A stretch of DNA of 64,000 nt from Paenibacillus ihbetae (GCF_002741055.1 NZ_CP016809.1:5744501-5808500), one strand, 5' to 3'. Shown: positions 7,654-17,237, counted from the stretch's first letter. Notes: generated by a model from the letters alone, not told the origin. Translations and numbers: made by a program.

Positions 7654-8583
7654 ATGGCTAAAACATTAATCTTTGGACACAAAAATCCGGATACGGATAC
7701 GATTTGCTCGGCAATCGCTTATGCCGATTTGAAGAACCAGCTCGGACTCGACGCAGAACCGGTACGTCTCGGTGAAGTGAACGGTGAAACCGCTTATGCG
7801 TTGAAATATTTCAACGTCGAAGCACCGCGTCTTGTAGAGACTGTTGCCAATGAAGCGCAGGACGTTATTCTTGTCGACCATAATGAACGCCAGCAAAGCG
7901 CCAGCGACATCGACCAGGTTCGGGTGGTTGAAGTTATCGACCATCATCGGATTGCGAATTTTGAGACAAGCCAGCCGTTGTACTACCGTGCTGAGCCTGT
8001 CGGCTGCACCGCTACGATCCTGAACAAGATCTACAAGGAGAAGGGTGTTGCTGTTCGTAAGGAAATCGCAGGTCTGATGCTGTCCGCCATTATCTCCGAT
8101 TCGCTGCTGTTCAAATCTCCAACCTGCACGGAAGAAGACGTTGCGGCTGCCCGGGAGCTCGCAGAGATTGCAGGCGTCGATGCGGAAAGCTACGGACTCG
8201 AAATGCTGAAGGCCGGTGCTGATCTGAGCGACAAAACGATCGAACAGCTTATTTCCCTTGACGCGAAGGAATTTAACATGGGGGCTGCGAAGGTTGAAAT
8301 CGCCCAGGTGAATGCGGTTGACACGAACGACGTTCTGTCCCGTCAAGCGGAGCTGGAAGAAGCGATTCAAGGCATTATCGCGGAGAAAAACCTGGATCTG
8401 TTCGTATTCGTTGTCACAGACATTCTGAATAACGATTCGATCGCCCTTGCGCTTGGCAAAGATGCCAAGGCGGTGGAAAGAGCCTACAATGTGACGCTTT
8501 CGGACAATAAAGCACTGCTGAAAGGCGTGGTATCCCGCAAATCGCAAATCGTTCCTGTGCTTACCGAAGCATTTACTCAATAA
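7654..8583 (+). CDS. ppaC: Manganese-dependent inorganic pyrophosphatase
   Basis: The 309-residue protein hydrolyses pyrophosphate to phosphate in the cytoplasm. It has the DHH-family metal motifs in order: GHKNPDTDT at residues 8-16, VDHNE at about 75-79, the DHH motif VIDHHRI at about 95-101, and the C-terminal DHHA2 domain with SRKSQIVP near the end. The length equals that of family II pyrophosphatases. AAAGGGGAA stands before the ATG. The gene is monocistronic, with its own promoter and terminator. Confidence 0.97.
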   Translation: MAKTLIFGHKNPDTDTICSAIAYADLKNQLGLDAEPVRLGEVNGETAYALKYFNVEAPRLVETVANEAQDVILVDHNERQQSASDIDQVRVVEVIDHHRIANFETSQPLYYRAEPVGCTATILNKIYKEKGVAVRKEIAGLMLSAIISDSLLFKSPTCTEEDVAAARELAEIAGVDAESYGLEMLKAGADLSDKTIEQLISLDAKEFNMGAAKVEIAQVNAVDTNDVLSRQAELEEAIQGIIAEKNLDLFVFVVTDILNNDSIALALGKDAKAVERAYNVTLSDNKALLKGVVSRKSQIVPVLTEAFTQ

Positions 8584-8595
8584 TCTTGATGATCA

Positions 8596-8641
8596 GGGCC
8601 TGTCCTTGCCGAAGAATGGTTCGGCGGACGGGCTTTTTTTG
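8596..8641 (+). terminator. Terminator after ppaC
   Basis: GCCTGTCC pairs with GGACGGGC (one G-T pair), with an inner CCGA/TTCGG stem, followed by seven T. Confidence 0.85.
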
Positions 8642-8700
8642 TTGCGGACAGCGGGGCGATGCATGCATCCACCAGTCCGTTATGGCGAAGATTGAAATTT

Positions 8701-8715
8701 TGTAATGAAATTACA
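8701..8715. promoter_or_regulatory. Perfect palindrome TGTAAT-GAA-ATTACA
   Basis: A 6-3-6 inverted repeat just upstream of a TTGACA (8721-8726). It looks like a binding site for a dimeric regulator acting on the secreted protein gene at 8856. The binding protein is not known. Confidence 0.4.
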
Positions 8716-8855
8716 TCGCTTTGACATCCTTTTTGGCGCGATGCTCCGTATAATCATATTATGAATCATACATAGAGGATTGTTTCAATCTCACAAAATT
8801 CGGGTAATATACGGTGAGAAAACGATCTTTCACACTTAGTAATGTTGAGGGAGCG

Positions 8856-9380
8856 ATGAGAAGTATGAAGAAAACGGCTTGGAGATTGGGAGCGTTGATG
8901 CTGCTTGGTTTGTTCATGGTCCATTCGGTTGGCGTAGCCTCGAGCAACAATTATGAGCCGGTTCCGAAAGCTTCGAATCAGGAGGCTGCCTATATCAATG
9001 CGCTTGAGGTGAAAGACGGACAGGTTTATCTGGAAATCGATCCGATTGAATGGTACGAAGGCGAAGAAGCAAACGCAATATTCCGTGAAAGGGAGCAAGA
9101 TCCGGAAATGACCGAGGCCCCTGACGGTTACTATATTGTGAATGATACGGAAGAACGCATTTCCTTGCCGGTGGCGGCGGATGCAGAAGTTCTGCTGCAG
9201 CTGTATGATCATACCGGACGGTATGAGGATGCACAGATCATTTGGAATCAGCAGGTCAGCCTTGACAAGTTCACCGACATTTATCGAAAAGATGATATTG
9301 TGGATATGAAATGGTTCCCGTTCCACATCACGGTGGAAGACGGCGAGGTTGTGAAGATCATCCAGCAATATGTGCCGTAA
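8856..9380 (+). CDS. Secreted protein of unknown function
   Basis: The 174-residue protein starts with a Sec signal peptide (MRSMKKTAWRLGALMLLGLF, cleavage probably after the VGVAS region). The mature part is acidic, with EVKDGQVYLEIDPIEWYEGE and a C-terminal PFHITVEDGEVVKIIQQYVP. This pattern of short beta strands around an Asp/Glu-rich core is found in small exported Bacilli proteins of unknown role. ATG 8856 or ATG 8865 could be the start; AGGGAG lies just before. I recognise no catalytic motif. Confidence 0.7.
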   Translation: MRSMKKTAWRLGALMLLGLFMVHSVGVASSNNYEPVPKASNQEAAYINALEVKDGQVYLEIDPIEWYEGEEANAIFREREQDPEMTEAPDGYYIVNDTEERISLPVAADAEVLLQLYDHTGRYEDAQIIWNQQVSLDKFTDIYRKDDIVDMKWFPFHITVEDGEVVKIIQQYVP

Positions 9381-9399
9381 TTGGGCCCTGAGGGCCCAA
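9381..9399. repeat. GC-rich palindrome after the stop codon
   Basis: TTGGGCCC-TGA-GGGCCCAA begins right after the stop codon. It has no T tract, so it may stabilise the 3' end rather than terminate. Confidence 0.45.
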
Positions 9400-9482
9400 G
9401 AAGGCTCAAGAATAATCATCTCTCACGTCGTTTAGTGCAATTTCAAGGAAAATCAACAAGCTCCTTGATGGAGTCATGTACA

Positions 9483-9518
9483 AAGAAAGTGCCGCTAAAT
9501 ACATAGCGGCGCTTTCTT
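9483..9518. terminator. Bidirectional terminator between convergent genes
   Basis: AAGAAAGTGCCGCTA and TAGCGGCGCTTTCTT form a 15-bp stem with one G-T pair. It ends in T on both strands and lies between the genes ending at 9380 (+) and 9560 (-). Confidence 0.75.
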
Positions 9519-9559
9519 ATGTCACTTTATTTGTTTTTGACTCGGATCGCCAGTATGGA

Positions 9560-10309
9560 CTAAGAGTCTTTGCGGCCTGGATGTGCGGACGGCGCCAGCT
9601 TTCCGTTTACGACATCGCTGACGAACTGCGGCAGCTTCGCCTTGTGCTCCGAATATTCTTCCTTGGAAATTTTCCCTTCCGACAGTTTTCGGTCAAGACG
9701 CTTTGTAAATGCCTGAACCTGCTGATCGATCACGGACTGCACGGCTACTCCTTGCTCCTTCGCCAGCTGTGCAAGGGTTTTGCCGGACTGGAGGGACTCC
9801 TTCAATTGGTCATCGGTCAGCTTCAGCATTTGGGCAAGCTCATGCTCGGCGGCAATCATTCTTCCTTGGCGAAGATGCACCCGCTGCTTCTTCCACCCGC
9901 CTTTGGCATCGAGCAGCCTGTCGGCAGCTGCGGAGTAATCAATGGACTTACCGAGCTGCTTCGGATGTGCAGCTGCTTTCTCCTTCAACATCTCGACGAG
10001 CTTCGCTTTCATATCCTCTCTGGATACCCCTTGCTCTTTGGCAATTTCCGCGAGCGAGGAGGTCTTGAGCTTATCCCGCAGAACCTCCGGCTCTAGCTTG
10101 AGGTACTCGGCAATGGCTTTGAACATGCGGCCGGGTTTATGCTGGCCATGGCCGTCGTGCGCGGCAGGGCGGGAAGGCGAAGGCGCCTGATTCTCATTGC
10201 CTGCAGGCTCCTGCGCCCATGCCAAGCCAGGCAGATAGGCGAGCCCCATGACGATGGCGATCGTCATCAAGACAAGTCTTCTGGTGATATGCACATGCTT
10301 TCGGTTCAT
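9560..10309 (-). CDS. Secreted helical repeat protein
   Basis: The 249-residue protein has a signal peptide with cleavage probably after LAWAQ (about residue 33). A His-rich linker (HDGHGQHKPGR) follows. Two copies of a helical module are seen: LKLEPEVLRDKLKT-SSLAEIAKEQGV at about 68-98 and LKLTDDQLKESLQSGKTLAQ, continuing LAKEQGV, at about 162-190. Each continues into a helix of the type DMKAKLVEML / SVIDQQVQAF. Such modules occur in exported Firmicute proteins of unknown role. AAGGCGG is the ribosome site. It is monocistronic and convergent with the gene before it. Confidence 0.7.
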   Translation of the reverse strand: MNRKHVHITRRLVLMTIAIVMGLAYLPGLAWAQEPAGNENQAPSPSRPAAHDGHGQHKPGRMFKAIAEYLKLEPEVLRDKLKTSSLAEIAKEQGVSREDMKAKLVEMLKEKAAAHPKQLGKSIDYSAAADRLLDAKGGWKKQRVHLRQGRMIAAEHELAQMLKLTDDQLKESLQSGKTLAQLAKEQGVAVQSVIDQQVQAFTKRLDRKLSEGKISKEEYSEHKAKLPQFVSDVVNGKLAPSAHPGRKDS

Positions 10310-10455
10310 ATAGGTTACCGCCTTTCTGGATGTTTGGTGTAACGTTCGTCATTGTTTCCGGTTTTGCTGAGTCCATCATTAAAATAACCTTAAATTAGGA
10401 TGAAAATACATAAATTTCATATTTCGGCGATGATCATGAAGCTTCTGTGAACCTA

Positions 10456-10484
10456 TCGACTCTTTTCTGCTAATATGGTATTAT
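10456..10484 (+). promoter_or_regulatory. Probable promoter of the amino acid ABC operon
   Basis: TCGACT (10456-10461), 17 bases and TATTAT (10479-10484). The match is moderate. About 100 bases of leader follow; no T-box or SAM riboswitch was recognised in it. Confidence 0.45.
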
Positions 10485-10589
10485 GGTGTCCTGATAACGC
10501 ACTAAAGCAAAAAGCAGAGATTTTCATATTGCACGGATCACCGATATCCTGAATATGGCTGCATGATATGTCACAAGGGGGATTTATAC

Positions 10590-11357
10590 ATGAAAAAATT
10601 GGCGTCATTATTGGCAGGATTGGTTATCCTAATGACCGTGATCGGCTGTTCAAGCTCCGGCGGCAGCTCGAATGAGCTGGTGATTGGCATCGATGACAAA
10701 TTTGCTCCGATGGGCTTCCGGGACGAGAACAACGAAATCGTCGGCTTCGATATTGATTATGCGCGTGCCGCTGCAGAGAAGATGGGGATGGAGGTAAAGT
10801 TCCAGCCGATCGACTGGAAAGCGAAGGAATCGGAGCTTAGCAGCGGACGGATCGACCTGATCTGGAATGGTTACACGATTACGGATGAGCGCAAGGAGAA
10901 GGTGCTGTTTACGAAGCCATACCTTGAGAACAGCCAGGTAGTCGTTGTGCTTGAGGGCTCGGATATCAGTACCATCAGTGACCTGGCCGGCAAGAATATT
11001 GGCCTGCAGTCGCTTTCTTCCGCAGCCGATGCGCTCAGTGCGAATGCTATCCATAGCCAGGTAAAGAACATTTCCGAATTCCCGGACAATGTGCTTGCCT
11101 TAAGCGATTTGAAGAATGGCCGGGTAGATGCCGTCGTGATTGACGAAGTTGTCATGAAATATTATATGTCCAAAGAAGAGGGGACCTTCAAGATTTTGGA
11201 CGAATCTTTGGCGCCCGAACAATATGGCATCGGTGTGAAAAAGGGCAATGAAGAGCTGCTGAACAAGCTGCAGAAGGCTTTGGATGAGCTGAATGCGGAT
11301 GGAACCGCAGCGTCCATATCGGAAAAATGGTTTGGCGAAGACAAGGTACTGAAGTAA
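10590..11357 (+). CDS. Amino acid ABC transporter substrate-binding lipoprotein
   Basis: The 255-residue lipoprotein (lipobox VIGC, Cys about 20) binds a polar amino acid outside the membrane. The SBP_bac_3 fold is shown by ELVIGIDDKFAPMGFRDENN, GFDIDYARAAAEKMG, WNGYTITDERKEKVLFTKPY and a C-terminal LNADGTAASISEKWFGED. ATG 10590 is chosen since AAGGGGG lies 9 bases upstream; the in-frame extension before it has none. A hairpin separates it from the permease gene, so it can be made in excess of the membrane parts. The substrate (glutamine, arginine, cystine or similar) is not decided. Confidence 0.93.
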   Translation: MKKLASLLAGLVILMTVIGCSSSGGSSNELVIGIDDKFAPMGFRDENNEIVGFDIDYARAAAEKMGMEVKFQPIDWKAKESELSSGRIDLIWNGYTITDERKEKVLFTKPYLENSQVVVVLEGSDISTISDLAGKNIGLQSLSSAADALSANAIHSQVKNISEFPDNVLALSDLKNGRVDAVVIDEVVMKYYMSKEEGTFKILDESLAPEQYGIGVKKGNEELLNKLQKALDELNADGTAASISEKWFGEDKVLK

Positions 11358-11407
11358 TTCGCAGAAACTAGAGTATGTACGCAGTCATTTCATAGCTTAT
11401 GATCAAG

Positions 11408-11438
11408 AAACCGGACTTTAACCAAAGGCTCCGGTTTT
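11408..11438 (+). terminator. Intra-operon hairpin (leaky terminator)
   Basis: AAACCGGA and TCCGGTTT form an 8-bp stem, with the T run as part of the stem. It lies between the binding protein and permease genes and probably reduces read-through. Confidence 0.6.
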
Positions 11439-11491
11439 GTTGACGACATTAATGAAAAACTCTGAATATGAGTTTTCATAACGGGAGTATA

Positions 11492-12160
11492 GTGATCAAC
11501 ATGAATTTGGATTATATCATTCAGATCGGCAAGCCGATGCTGGAGGGCGCACAGACAACGATTCTGCTGTTCTTCATCGCCATCATTGCATCGATCCCGC
11601 TCGGCTTTGCCTTAACGTTAATGGCAAGAAGTTCGGTGAAGCCGCTCGCCTGGTTTGCGGGAGTTTATATTTACGTCATGCGGGGCACGCCGCTGCTGCT
11701 GCAGATGCTGTTCATCTGCTTCGGTCTGCCTGTGCTGCCGGTCATCGGGGAGTATCTCGTTTTTGATCGTTTTGTTGCGGCATGCTTGGCCTTCGTGCTG
11801 AATTATGCCGCCTATTTTGCCGAAATCTTCAGAGGCGGCCTGCTGTCCATCGATAAGGGGCAGTATGAGGCCGCTCAGGTGCTCGGCCTTAGCAGATGGC
11901 AGACGATGGTCAGAGTCATCCTGCCGCAAATGTTCCGCGTGGCCCTGCCGGCCGTATCCAACGAATCCATTACGCTGATTAAAGACACCGCGCTGCTGTA
12001 TGCGGTGGCGGTACCGGAGCTGCTTCATTTCGCGCATACAGCCGTCAACCGCGATTTTACGATCATGCCGTTTGTGATTGCAGGCATCATTTATTTGCTG
12101 ATGACGCTCGTACTTACGCTGCTGTTCAAATACCTCGAACGACGATTTAAATTTCAATAG
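11492..12160 (+). CDS. Amino acid ABC transporter permease
   Basis: About 222 residues with five membrane helices and the HisM/GlnP-type signature: [10 protein letters not shown] near the N-terminus, [12 protein letters not shown], and the EAA loop [20 protein letters not shown], then [16 protein letters not shown]. It forms the membrane channel with the ATPase encoded next. GTG 11492 sits 4 bases after GGGAG; ATG 11501 and ATG 11468 are in-frame alternatives. The stop is 14 bases before the ATPase start. Confidence 0.92.
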   Translation: MINMNLDYIIQIGKPMLEGAQTTILLFFIAIIASIPLGFALTLMARSSVKPLAWFAGVYIYVMRGTPLLLQMLFICFGLPVLPVIGEYLVFDRFVAACLAFVLNYAAYFAEIFRGGLLSIDKGQYEAAQVLGLSRWQTMVRVILPQMFRVALPAVSNESITLIKDTALLYAVAVPELLHFAHTAVNRDFTIMPFVIAGIIYLLMTLVLTLLFKYLERRFKFQ

Positions 12161-12174
12161 AAGGAATGGCTGCT

Positions 12175-12921
12175 ATGGCGATTATTGAAGTATCCCACAT
12201 GAAGAAATCATTCGGACCGCTGGACGTGCTGAAAGACGTCAGCTTCGATATCCAACGGAACGAAGTCGTGGCCGTAATCGGCCCCTCCGGCTCGGGCAAG
12301 AGTACAATGCTTCGGAGCCTTGTCCATCTGGAAGAAATCAACGGCGGATCGATCAAGGTCCAGGACCAATACTTGGTGAAGGACGGCGCATATTCCGCTC
12401 CAAAACAAATCAAGACGATCACATCCCGCATGGGGATGGTGTTCCAGCACTTTAATTTGTTTCCGCATCTCACCGTTCAGGAGAATTTGGCGCTCGCCCC
12501 GAAATACGTCAAGAAGGAATCGAAGGATGAAGTAAATAGAAGGGGCACAGCGCTCCTTCAGAAGGTCGGCCTCGCGGATAAAGCTGGAGTCTACCCGGCG
12601 AACCTGTCCGGGGGGCAGAAGCAGCGTGTCGCCATTGCGAGGGCGCTTATGATGAATCCTGACATCCTGCTGTTCGACGAGCCGACGTCGGCGCTCGATC
12701 CCGAACTGACGGGCGAAGTGCTTGAAGTAATCAAGCAGCTCGCCAGAGAGAATATGACGATGATCATCGTCACCCATGAAATGGGGTTTGCACGGGATGT
12801 AGCGGACCGTATTCTATTTATGGATCATGGACAAGTGATCGAATCCGGAACGCCGGAGCAAATATTTTACCATCCAAAAACCGATCGGACCCGGGAGTTT
12901 CTTAACCGGGCGATGCGTTAA
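12175..12921 (+). CDS. Amino acid ABC transporter ATP-binding protein
   Basis: The 248-residue cytoplasmic ATPase has Walker [10 protein letters not shown], the Q-loop [10 protein letters not shown], the signature [15 protein letters not shown], Walker [15 protein letters not shown] and the H-loop [14 protein letters not shown]. These are of the GlnQ/polar amino acid class. ATG 12175 is favoured over ATG 12166 because AAGGA is 9 bases before it. It ends the operon, which a strong terminator closes. Confidence 0.95.
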   Translation: MAIIEVSHMKKSFGPLDVLKDVSFDIQRNEVVAVIGPSGSGKSTMLRSLVHLEEINGGSIKVQDQYLVKDGAYSAPKQIKTITSRMGMVFQHFNLFPHLTVQENLALAPKYVKKESKDEVNRRGTALLQKVGLADKAGVYPANLSGGQKQRVAIARALMMNPDILLFDEPTSALDPELTGEVLEVIKQLARENMTMIIVTHEMGFARDVADRILFMDHGQVIESGTPEQIFYHPKTDRTREFLNRAMR

Positions 12922-12925
12922 GCCC

Positions 12926-12983
12926 AATAGACCTGCTGCACGTACAGGACCACGTCGTCCTGCTGTGGAGCAGGTCTATTTTT
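12926..12983 (+). terminator. Terminator of the amino acid ABC operon
   Basis: AATAGACCTGCT pairs with AGCAGGTCTATT around an inner hairpin ACAGGAC/GTCCTG, followed by T. Confidence 0.85.
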
Positions 12984-13006
12984 ACGAAGAAAAAATGTAT
13001 TTTTGG

Positions 13007-13020
13007 TGAAAGCGTTTAAT
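13007..13020 (+). promoter_or_regulatory. Candidate CcpA cre site
   Basis: TGAAAGCGTTTAAT fits the catabolite-responsive element consensus TGWAANCGNTNWCA except at the penultimate C. It lies 7 bases upstream of the -35 of the GH51 gene. Confidence 0.6.
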
Positions 13021-13027
13021 TTCCGGG

Positions 13028-13056
13028 TTGACGAATGGAGAAATGACCGATATCAT
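13028..13056 (+). promoter_or_regulatory. Sigma-A promoter of the GH51 gene
   Basis: TTGACG (13028-13033), a 17-base spacer and TATCAT (13051-13056). Confidence 0.7.
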
Positions 13057-13123
13057 TGTTTTAAAGAAATATGAATTGATTCATATAAATATTTATAAAA
13101 GTACAGGGAGGAGCGAGTAACCA

Positions 13124-14617
13124 ATGAGTCATGTTATTACGATTAACGCCGATGTGTCGCATGGAACGATTAACCGCAATATTTACGGGCATTTCTCCGA
13201 GCATTTGGGACGCTGCATTTATGAAGGGATCTGGGTTGGCGAGGACTCGAATATCCCGAACACCGAAGGAATTCGAAATGATGTGCTGGAAGCGCTGAAG
13301 AAGCTCAAGATTCCGGTGCTGCGTTGGCCGGGCGGCTGCTTCGCGGATGAATATCATTGGAAGGACGGCATCGGACCGCGGGAGAACCGCAAGCGGATGA
13401 TCAATACGCACTGGGGCGGCGTGGTCGAGAATAATCATTTCGGCACCCATGAGTTTATGCGGCTCTGCGAGCTGCTGGAATGCGAACCATACATATCGGG
13501 CAACGTCGGAAGCGGCACGGTTCAGGAAATGTCGGAATGGGTCGAGTATATGACGTTCGACGGAGTGTCTCCGATGGCTGAATGGCGTAAGGAGAACGGC
13601 CGGGAGAAGCCTTGGAAGCTGAAGTATTTCGGCGTGGGCAACGAGAACTGGGGATGCGGCGGCAATATGCGTCCGGAATATTATGCGGACCTGTATCGCC
13701 AGTATCAAACCTATGTCCGGAATTACGGCGAGAATAAGGTGTACAAAATCGCATGTGGCCCGAACGTGGACGATTACCGCTGGATGGAGACGGTCATGAG
13801 GGAAGCCCATCCGTTCATGGATGCGATCAGCCTCCATTATTACACGATTCCGGGCGAATTCTGGACAGGCAAGGGCCCAGCGACCGGATTTACGGAGCAG
13901 GAATGGTTTACGACCTTGAAAAAGGCGCTTCATATGGATGAGTTGATTACGAGACATTCCGCGATTATGGATCAATACGATCCGAACAAGCGGATCGGTT
14001 TGATCGTCGATGAATGGGGAACCTGGTATGATGTGGAGCCTGGAACGAATCCCGGCTTCCTGTATCAGCAAAACACGATTCGGGACGCTCTCGTTGCCGG
14101 CTTGACGCTGAACATCTTCCATGAGCATAATGACCGTGTCGTCATGGCGAATATCGCCCAGATCGTCAACGTGCTTCAGTCCGTCATCTTGACGGAAGGA
14201 GAGAAAATGCTGCTGACGCCGACTTACCATGTGTTCAATATGTATAAGGTGCATCAAGACGCAGAACGTCTGGATGCCCACATCAGCGGCTCCGAATATG
14301 AAATGGACGGCGAAAAGATTCCGCAAGTCTCCGTCTCTGCATCCAAGGATGCCGAAGGGAAAATCCATGTCAGCCTGTGTAATGTAAGCCATGATTCGCA
14401 GGCAGATGTGTCCGTTGCGCTCCGCGGTCTTGGCGGACCGATCTTCAAAATCAAGGCTGAGCAGCTGGCCGCAGATTCGCTGGATGCCCATAACACCTTC
14501 GAGGCACCGGACGCGCTTACGCCGTCGACCTTCAGCGCCTATGAAGTGGAGGAGGGCGTCCTTCACGCGAAGCTGGCTCCGATGTCGGTGACCGTCTTCG
14601 AAATCACGGCGGGGTAA
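13124..14617 (+). CDS. Alpha-L-arabinofuranosidase, GH51
   Basis: The 497-residue enzyme releases terminal L-arabinose from arabino-oligosaccharides. It has no signal peptide, so it works in the cytoplasm on imported oligosaccharides. GH51 landmarks are [20 protein letters not shown] at the N-terminus, [18 protein letters not shown], the acid/base Glu174 in [12 protein letters not shown] and the nucleophile Glu297 in VDEWGTWYD, with a C-terminal beta domain ending [18 protein letters not shown] precedes the ATG. A cre site and promoter lie upstream, so glucose repression is likely. DUF6171 follows 5 bases after the stop. Confidence 0.95.
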   Translation: MSHVITINADVSHGTINRNIYGHFSEHLGRCIYEGIWVGEDSNIPNTEGIRNDVLEALKKLKIPVLRWPGGCFADEYHWKDGIGPRENRKRMINTHWGGVVENNHFGTHEFMRLCELLECEPYISGNVGSGTVQEMSEWVEYMTFDGVSPMAEWRKENGREKPWKLKYFGVGNENWGCGGNMRPEYYADLYRQYQTYVRNYGENKVYKIACGPNVDDYRWMETVMREAHPFMDAISLHYYTIPGEFWTGKGPATGFTEQEWFTTLKKALHMDELITRHSAIMDQYDPNKRIGLIVDEWGTWYDVEPGTNPGFLYQQNTIRDALVAGLTLNIFHEHNDRVVMANIAQIVNVLQSVILTEGEKMLLTPTYHVFNMYKVHQDAERLDAHISGSEYEMDGEKIPQVSVSASKDAEGKIHVSLCNVSHDSQADVSVALRGLGGPIFKIKAEQLAADSLDAHNTFEAPDALTPSTFSAYEVEEGVLHAKLAPMSVTVFEITAG

Positions 14618-14622
14618 TCCGC

Positions 14623-14898
14623 ATGGTGGATAACCGATGCAAGGGCTGCCGCGACGATTATGTCGTCGACAGCAAACAGATCGAGCGTGTGCTGGCTTCC
14701 CCGATGTTCCGTTCGGACCGCTGCGTCTCCGACAGCGAGTATTTAACTCGCCTGGATGCCTGCATGTCATGTCCGAAGCTGCAAGGCGGCACTACATGCC
14801 TGGTATGCGGCTGTATCGTGCAGATCACGGCAAAGCTGAAGGAGAAGCGTTGTCCATATCCCGGCGAAGACCGATGGTCGATTGAGGCCGTATCTTGA
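14623..14898 (+). CDS. DUF6171-type small cysteine-rich protein
   Basis: The 91-residue protein has nine cysteines in zinc-ribbon-like pairs: CKGC near the N-terminus, DACMSCPKLQGGTTCLVCGC at about 45-64 and a later RCPYPGEDRWS. The arrangement suggests one or two structural metal sites. It begins 5 bases after the GH51 stop, with GGCGGGG overlapping that gene's end, so it is translated from the same message. Its function is unknown; the link with arabinose use may be only positional. Confidence 0.75.
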   Translation: MVDNRCKGCRDDYVVDSKQIERVLASPMFRSDRCVSDSEYLTRLDACMSCPKLQGGTTCLVCGCIVQITAKLKEKRCPYPGEDRWSIEAVS

Positions 14899-14913
14899 CG
14901 CTTCCGGTACATT

Positions 14914-14955
14914 AGCCTGCTTCCCGTGTATTGAACACGGGAAGCAGGCTTTTTT
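14914..14955 (+). terminator. Terminator after the DUF6171 gene
   Basis: AGCCTGCTTCCCGTGT pairs perfectly with ACACGGGAAGCAGGCT (16 bp), followed by T. Confidence 0.9.
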
Positions 14956-15082
14956 AATGGAAGATTTCCTCGTTACAAGGGACCCGAGGTTTACAAATTC
15001 TGAAGGCCGATGATATGATTTTGGAATATATAACGGGACGTAAGGATTTGGATCGGATTCGGATCGGAGGCTGCAATGAACC

Positions 15083-16318
15083 ATGAATAGAGGAATTTTC
15101 GCCTGTTACTGGACGGCTCATTCCGGCACATCACTGGCTGATGTCGTGTACATCATGGCGATCACGACGTATATGTACCAGGAATCGGGCTCTGCATTCA
15201 TCGCCGCGCTGTTCCCGCTGCTCAATGCAGCAGCCAAATTCGCGGCGGGATTCACGGTGCCGCTTCTTATGGAAAGGTACCCGTTTGCCAAGCTTCTCAC
15301 CTGGCTGCAGCTTGTAAAAGCGCTGCTCGTTACCGCGCTTGTGGTGTTTTTTTCATACATCGCTCCGCATGTTTATCTGCTGTGCATCATGATCCTGCTG
15401 ATCGCCTGCGCTCACGGCTGGGGGACTCCGCTTCTGCAGTCGATCGTGCCGCGAATCGTGCCGCAAGACCGGCTCGTCAAGGCGAACAGCTCTCTCTCGG
15501 TGACAGAGCAGTCTCTGCAGATCGCAGGCTACACCTTTACAGGCTTTCTGGTGATTCAGATTGGGCATCAACCGACATTAATCTTGACGGCCATCCTGAT
15601 CTGGGTGTCGGTGATCAGCCTGCTGCTGGTCACACGGGCAATGCCAGGTGACGATTCAGGCCCCCGGCGTGCGAAGCCGAATCGCAAGGCGATTCTTGAG
15701 GGGTGGTCGTATTTATGGCGCATCCCGACGCTTCGCATCGTAACAATCATGGATATGATTGAAGGCGTGGCCGGAACGATTTGGGTCGGTGCCATTACTT
15801 TGGTTTACGTGAAGGAAGTACTCAATCAAGGAGAAGCGTGGTGGGGCTTTATTAATGCAAGCTATTATGCGGGCGCGATCCTTGGCGGTCTGCTGACGGT
15901 TCTCTTCTCATCATTTATCCAGAAGCATTTGATCGCTTGTATGGCTGCAGGCTCCGCCGTGTTCAGCCTGCTGACGCTGTGGTACGGACTGAACAGCATC
16001 CCTATTGTTGCGCTCCTGCTGTGTATCGGAATGGGACCGGCCTATCAGCTGAGGGACGTTGCTCAGCAGACCGCTTTTCAGACGAGCATCGAGCCATCCA
16101 TGCTGCCGAAGGTATACGCATCGCGCGGCATCCTGTTATCAACGATTACGAGCATTTCCATCGCCGTCATCGGCCTGATTGCGGATACGCTCGGCATTCG
16201 GATGGTCTATATCATCGGTGCCGCTTGTATTGCGGTTTCGGCGGGGCTGTCCTTCGTCATCGTAAGTATGCAAAAGAAGTCTGCACAAGTGGTGGACCCA
16301 AGCGGGAGAACGGCTTAG
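15083..16318 (+). CDS. MFS transporter
   Basis: The 411-residue protein has about 12 hydrophobic helices with a basic central loop (DDSGPRRAKPNRKAILEGWS) between the two halves. It resembles the MFS_3/enterobactin-exporter-like class often annotated as drug or siderophore efflux, but the substrate cannot be read from the sequence. GGAGG lies 12 bases before the ATG. It is monocistronic and shares a terminator with the convergent DoxX gene. Confidence 0.88.
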   Translation: MNRGIFACYWTAHSGTSLADVVYIMAITTYMYQESGSAFIAALFPLLNAAAKFAAGFTVPLLMERYPFAKLLTWLQLVKALLVTALVVFFSYIAPHVYLLCIMILLIACAHGWGTPLLQSIVPRIVPQDRLVKANSSLSVTEQSLQIAGYTFTGFLVIQIGHQPTLILTAILIWVSVISLLLVTRAMPGDDSGPRRAKPNRKAILEGWSYLWRIPTLRIVTIMDMIEGVAGTIWVGAITLVYVKEVLNQGEAWWGFINASYYAGAILGGLLTVLFSSFIQKHLIACMAAGSAVFSLLTLWYGLNSIPIVALLLCIGMGPAYQLRDVAQQTAFQTSIEPSMLPKVYASRGILLSTITSISIAVIGLIADTLGIRMVYIIGAACIAVSAGLSFVIVSMQKKSAQVVDPSGRTA

Positions 16319-16368
16319 AAAGAAGATTGAAGTTTATTTTGGCGCTGGGATAATCCAGTATCATGAAC

Positions 16369-16421
16369 AAGAAAGCTGCACCTGATATCCGGACAAGCCG
16401 GAATGCCGGTGCAGCTTTCTT
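16369..16421. terminator. Bidirectional terminator
   Basis: AAGAAAGCTGCACC pairs with GGTGCAGCTTTCTT; an inner CCGG stem adds to it. It separates the convergent MFS and DoxX genes. Confidence 0.8.
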
Positions 16422-16531
16422 AATGTTGATTTCCTATCATGAGGGGCACGATGGCCGGAGTATGCTTGGAACGCTCGCTGCCGTTCATCGGGATCGGCCG
16501 TTGGCTGCTCGGTTGTAACGCCGGCTTACAC

Positions 16532-16918
16532 CTAGCGCTTCTTGGTAAATAATGAATCGACGGATAGCAGGCTGCTGCCGCTGAGCGCAAGATGGGCCGC
16601 CATGGCCAGAAGCGCAACGTCGAGCTCATAGCCGTTCAGGAATCCCATCCCGAGCTTGGCCTGCACGATGGCAACAATCAGCACGATTCCGAGAATAACG
16701 GAAGCGATGCGGGTGGCAAAGCCCAGAATCAAGGCGATTCCTCCGACGATTTCGATTATGGCGACAACCGAAGCCATGAATGCCGGAATGCCGAGGCTTT
16801 CGAAGAAGCCCTCGATATTGCCGATGCCGCTCCCGAATTTATCCAGCCCATGGGCCAGGAAGATAATGCCCAGGATTACCCTTATGATCAAAGTGCCTGC
16901 AGAAGCATAGCTTTTCAT
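16532..16918 (-). CDS. DoxX family membrane protein
   Basis: The 128-residue protein has four membrane helices and the DoxX pattern: IIRVILGIIFLAHGLDKF near the N-terminus, a variable loop, then EIVGGIALILGFATRIAS. Such proteins affect thiol and oxidative stress responses and are often controlled by HxlR or MarR regulators. The ATG at 16918 is chosen because AAGGAGTG lies 10 bases upstream; an in-frame start at 16969 would add a non-hydrophobic extension. A good promoter lies at 17025-17053. Confidence 0.85.
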   Translation of the reverse strand: MKSYASAGTLIIRVILGIIFLAHGLDKFGSGIGNIEGFFESLGIPAFMASVVAIIEIVGGIALILGFATRIASVILGIVLIVAIVQAKLGMGFLNGYELDVALLAMAAHLALSGSSLLSVDSLFTKKR

Positions 16919-17024
16919 TTTGAGTCGTTCACTCCTTTTTTCAGATATTAATCGTGACAATGAAGACAACAGATCCTAGTAATGTTATTAGCTAACTTTT
17001 CGTATAGAAATAACAATAAGTTGT

Positions 17025-17053
17025 ATCATACAGACTCATCTATTCATTGTCAA
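17025..17053 (-). promoter_or_regulatory. Sigma-A promoter of the DoxX gene
   Basis: On the minus strand TTGACA (17053-17048), 17 bases, TATGAT (17030-17025). Next to the -35 is TTAGTTAGTTAC, and TTAGCTAA, an 8-bp palindrome, lies downstream; either could be an operator. Confidence 0.7.
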
Positions 17054-17237
17054 GTAACTAACTAAAAATCACTCGCGTAAATCATGTTTAGCGGCATTGT
17101 CTCTAAATACGGAGTTTCTGGCTTGCTTGATTTGGAGGACGCATCCTAATAACGGATAGCCGCACTGCCCGGGAAGCGTTATGAAGGGACGGTACCGCTC
17201 TGCCGATCTTCCGGATAATACGGGGGCAGCGTCAATG

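Noticed and set aside
8721..8754. TTGACA and TATAAT as one promoter
   Set aside because: They are 22 bases apart, too far for sigma A, so they probably do not work together without an activator.
13061..14770. A 569-residue minus-strand frame
   Set aside because: It is the shadow of the GH51 gene, with an Arg/His/Ile-rich product and no start signal.
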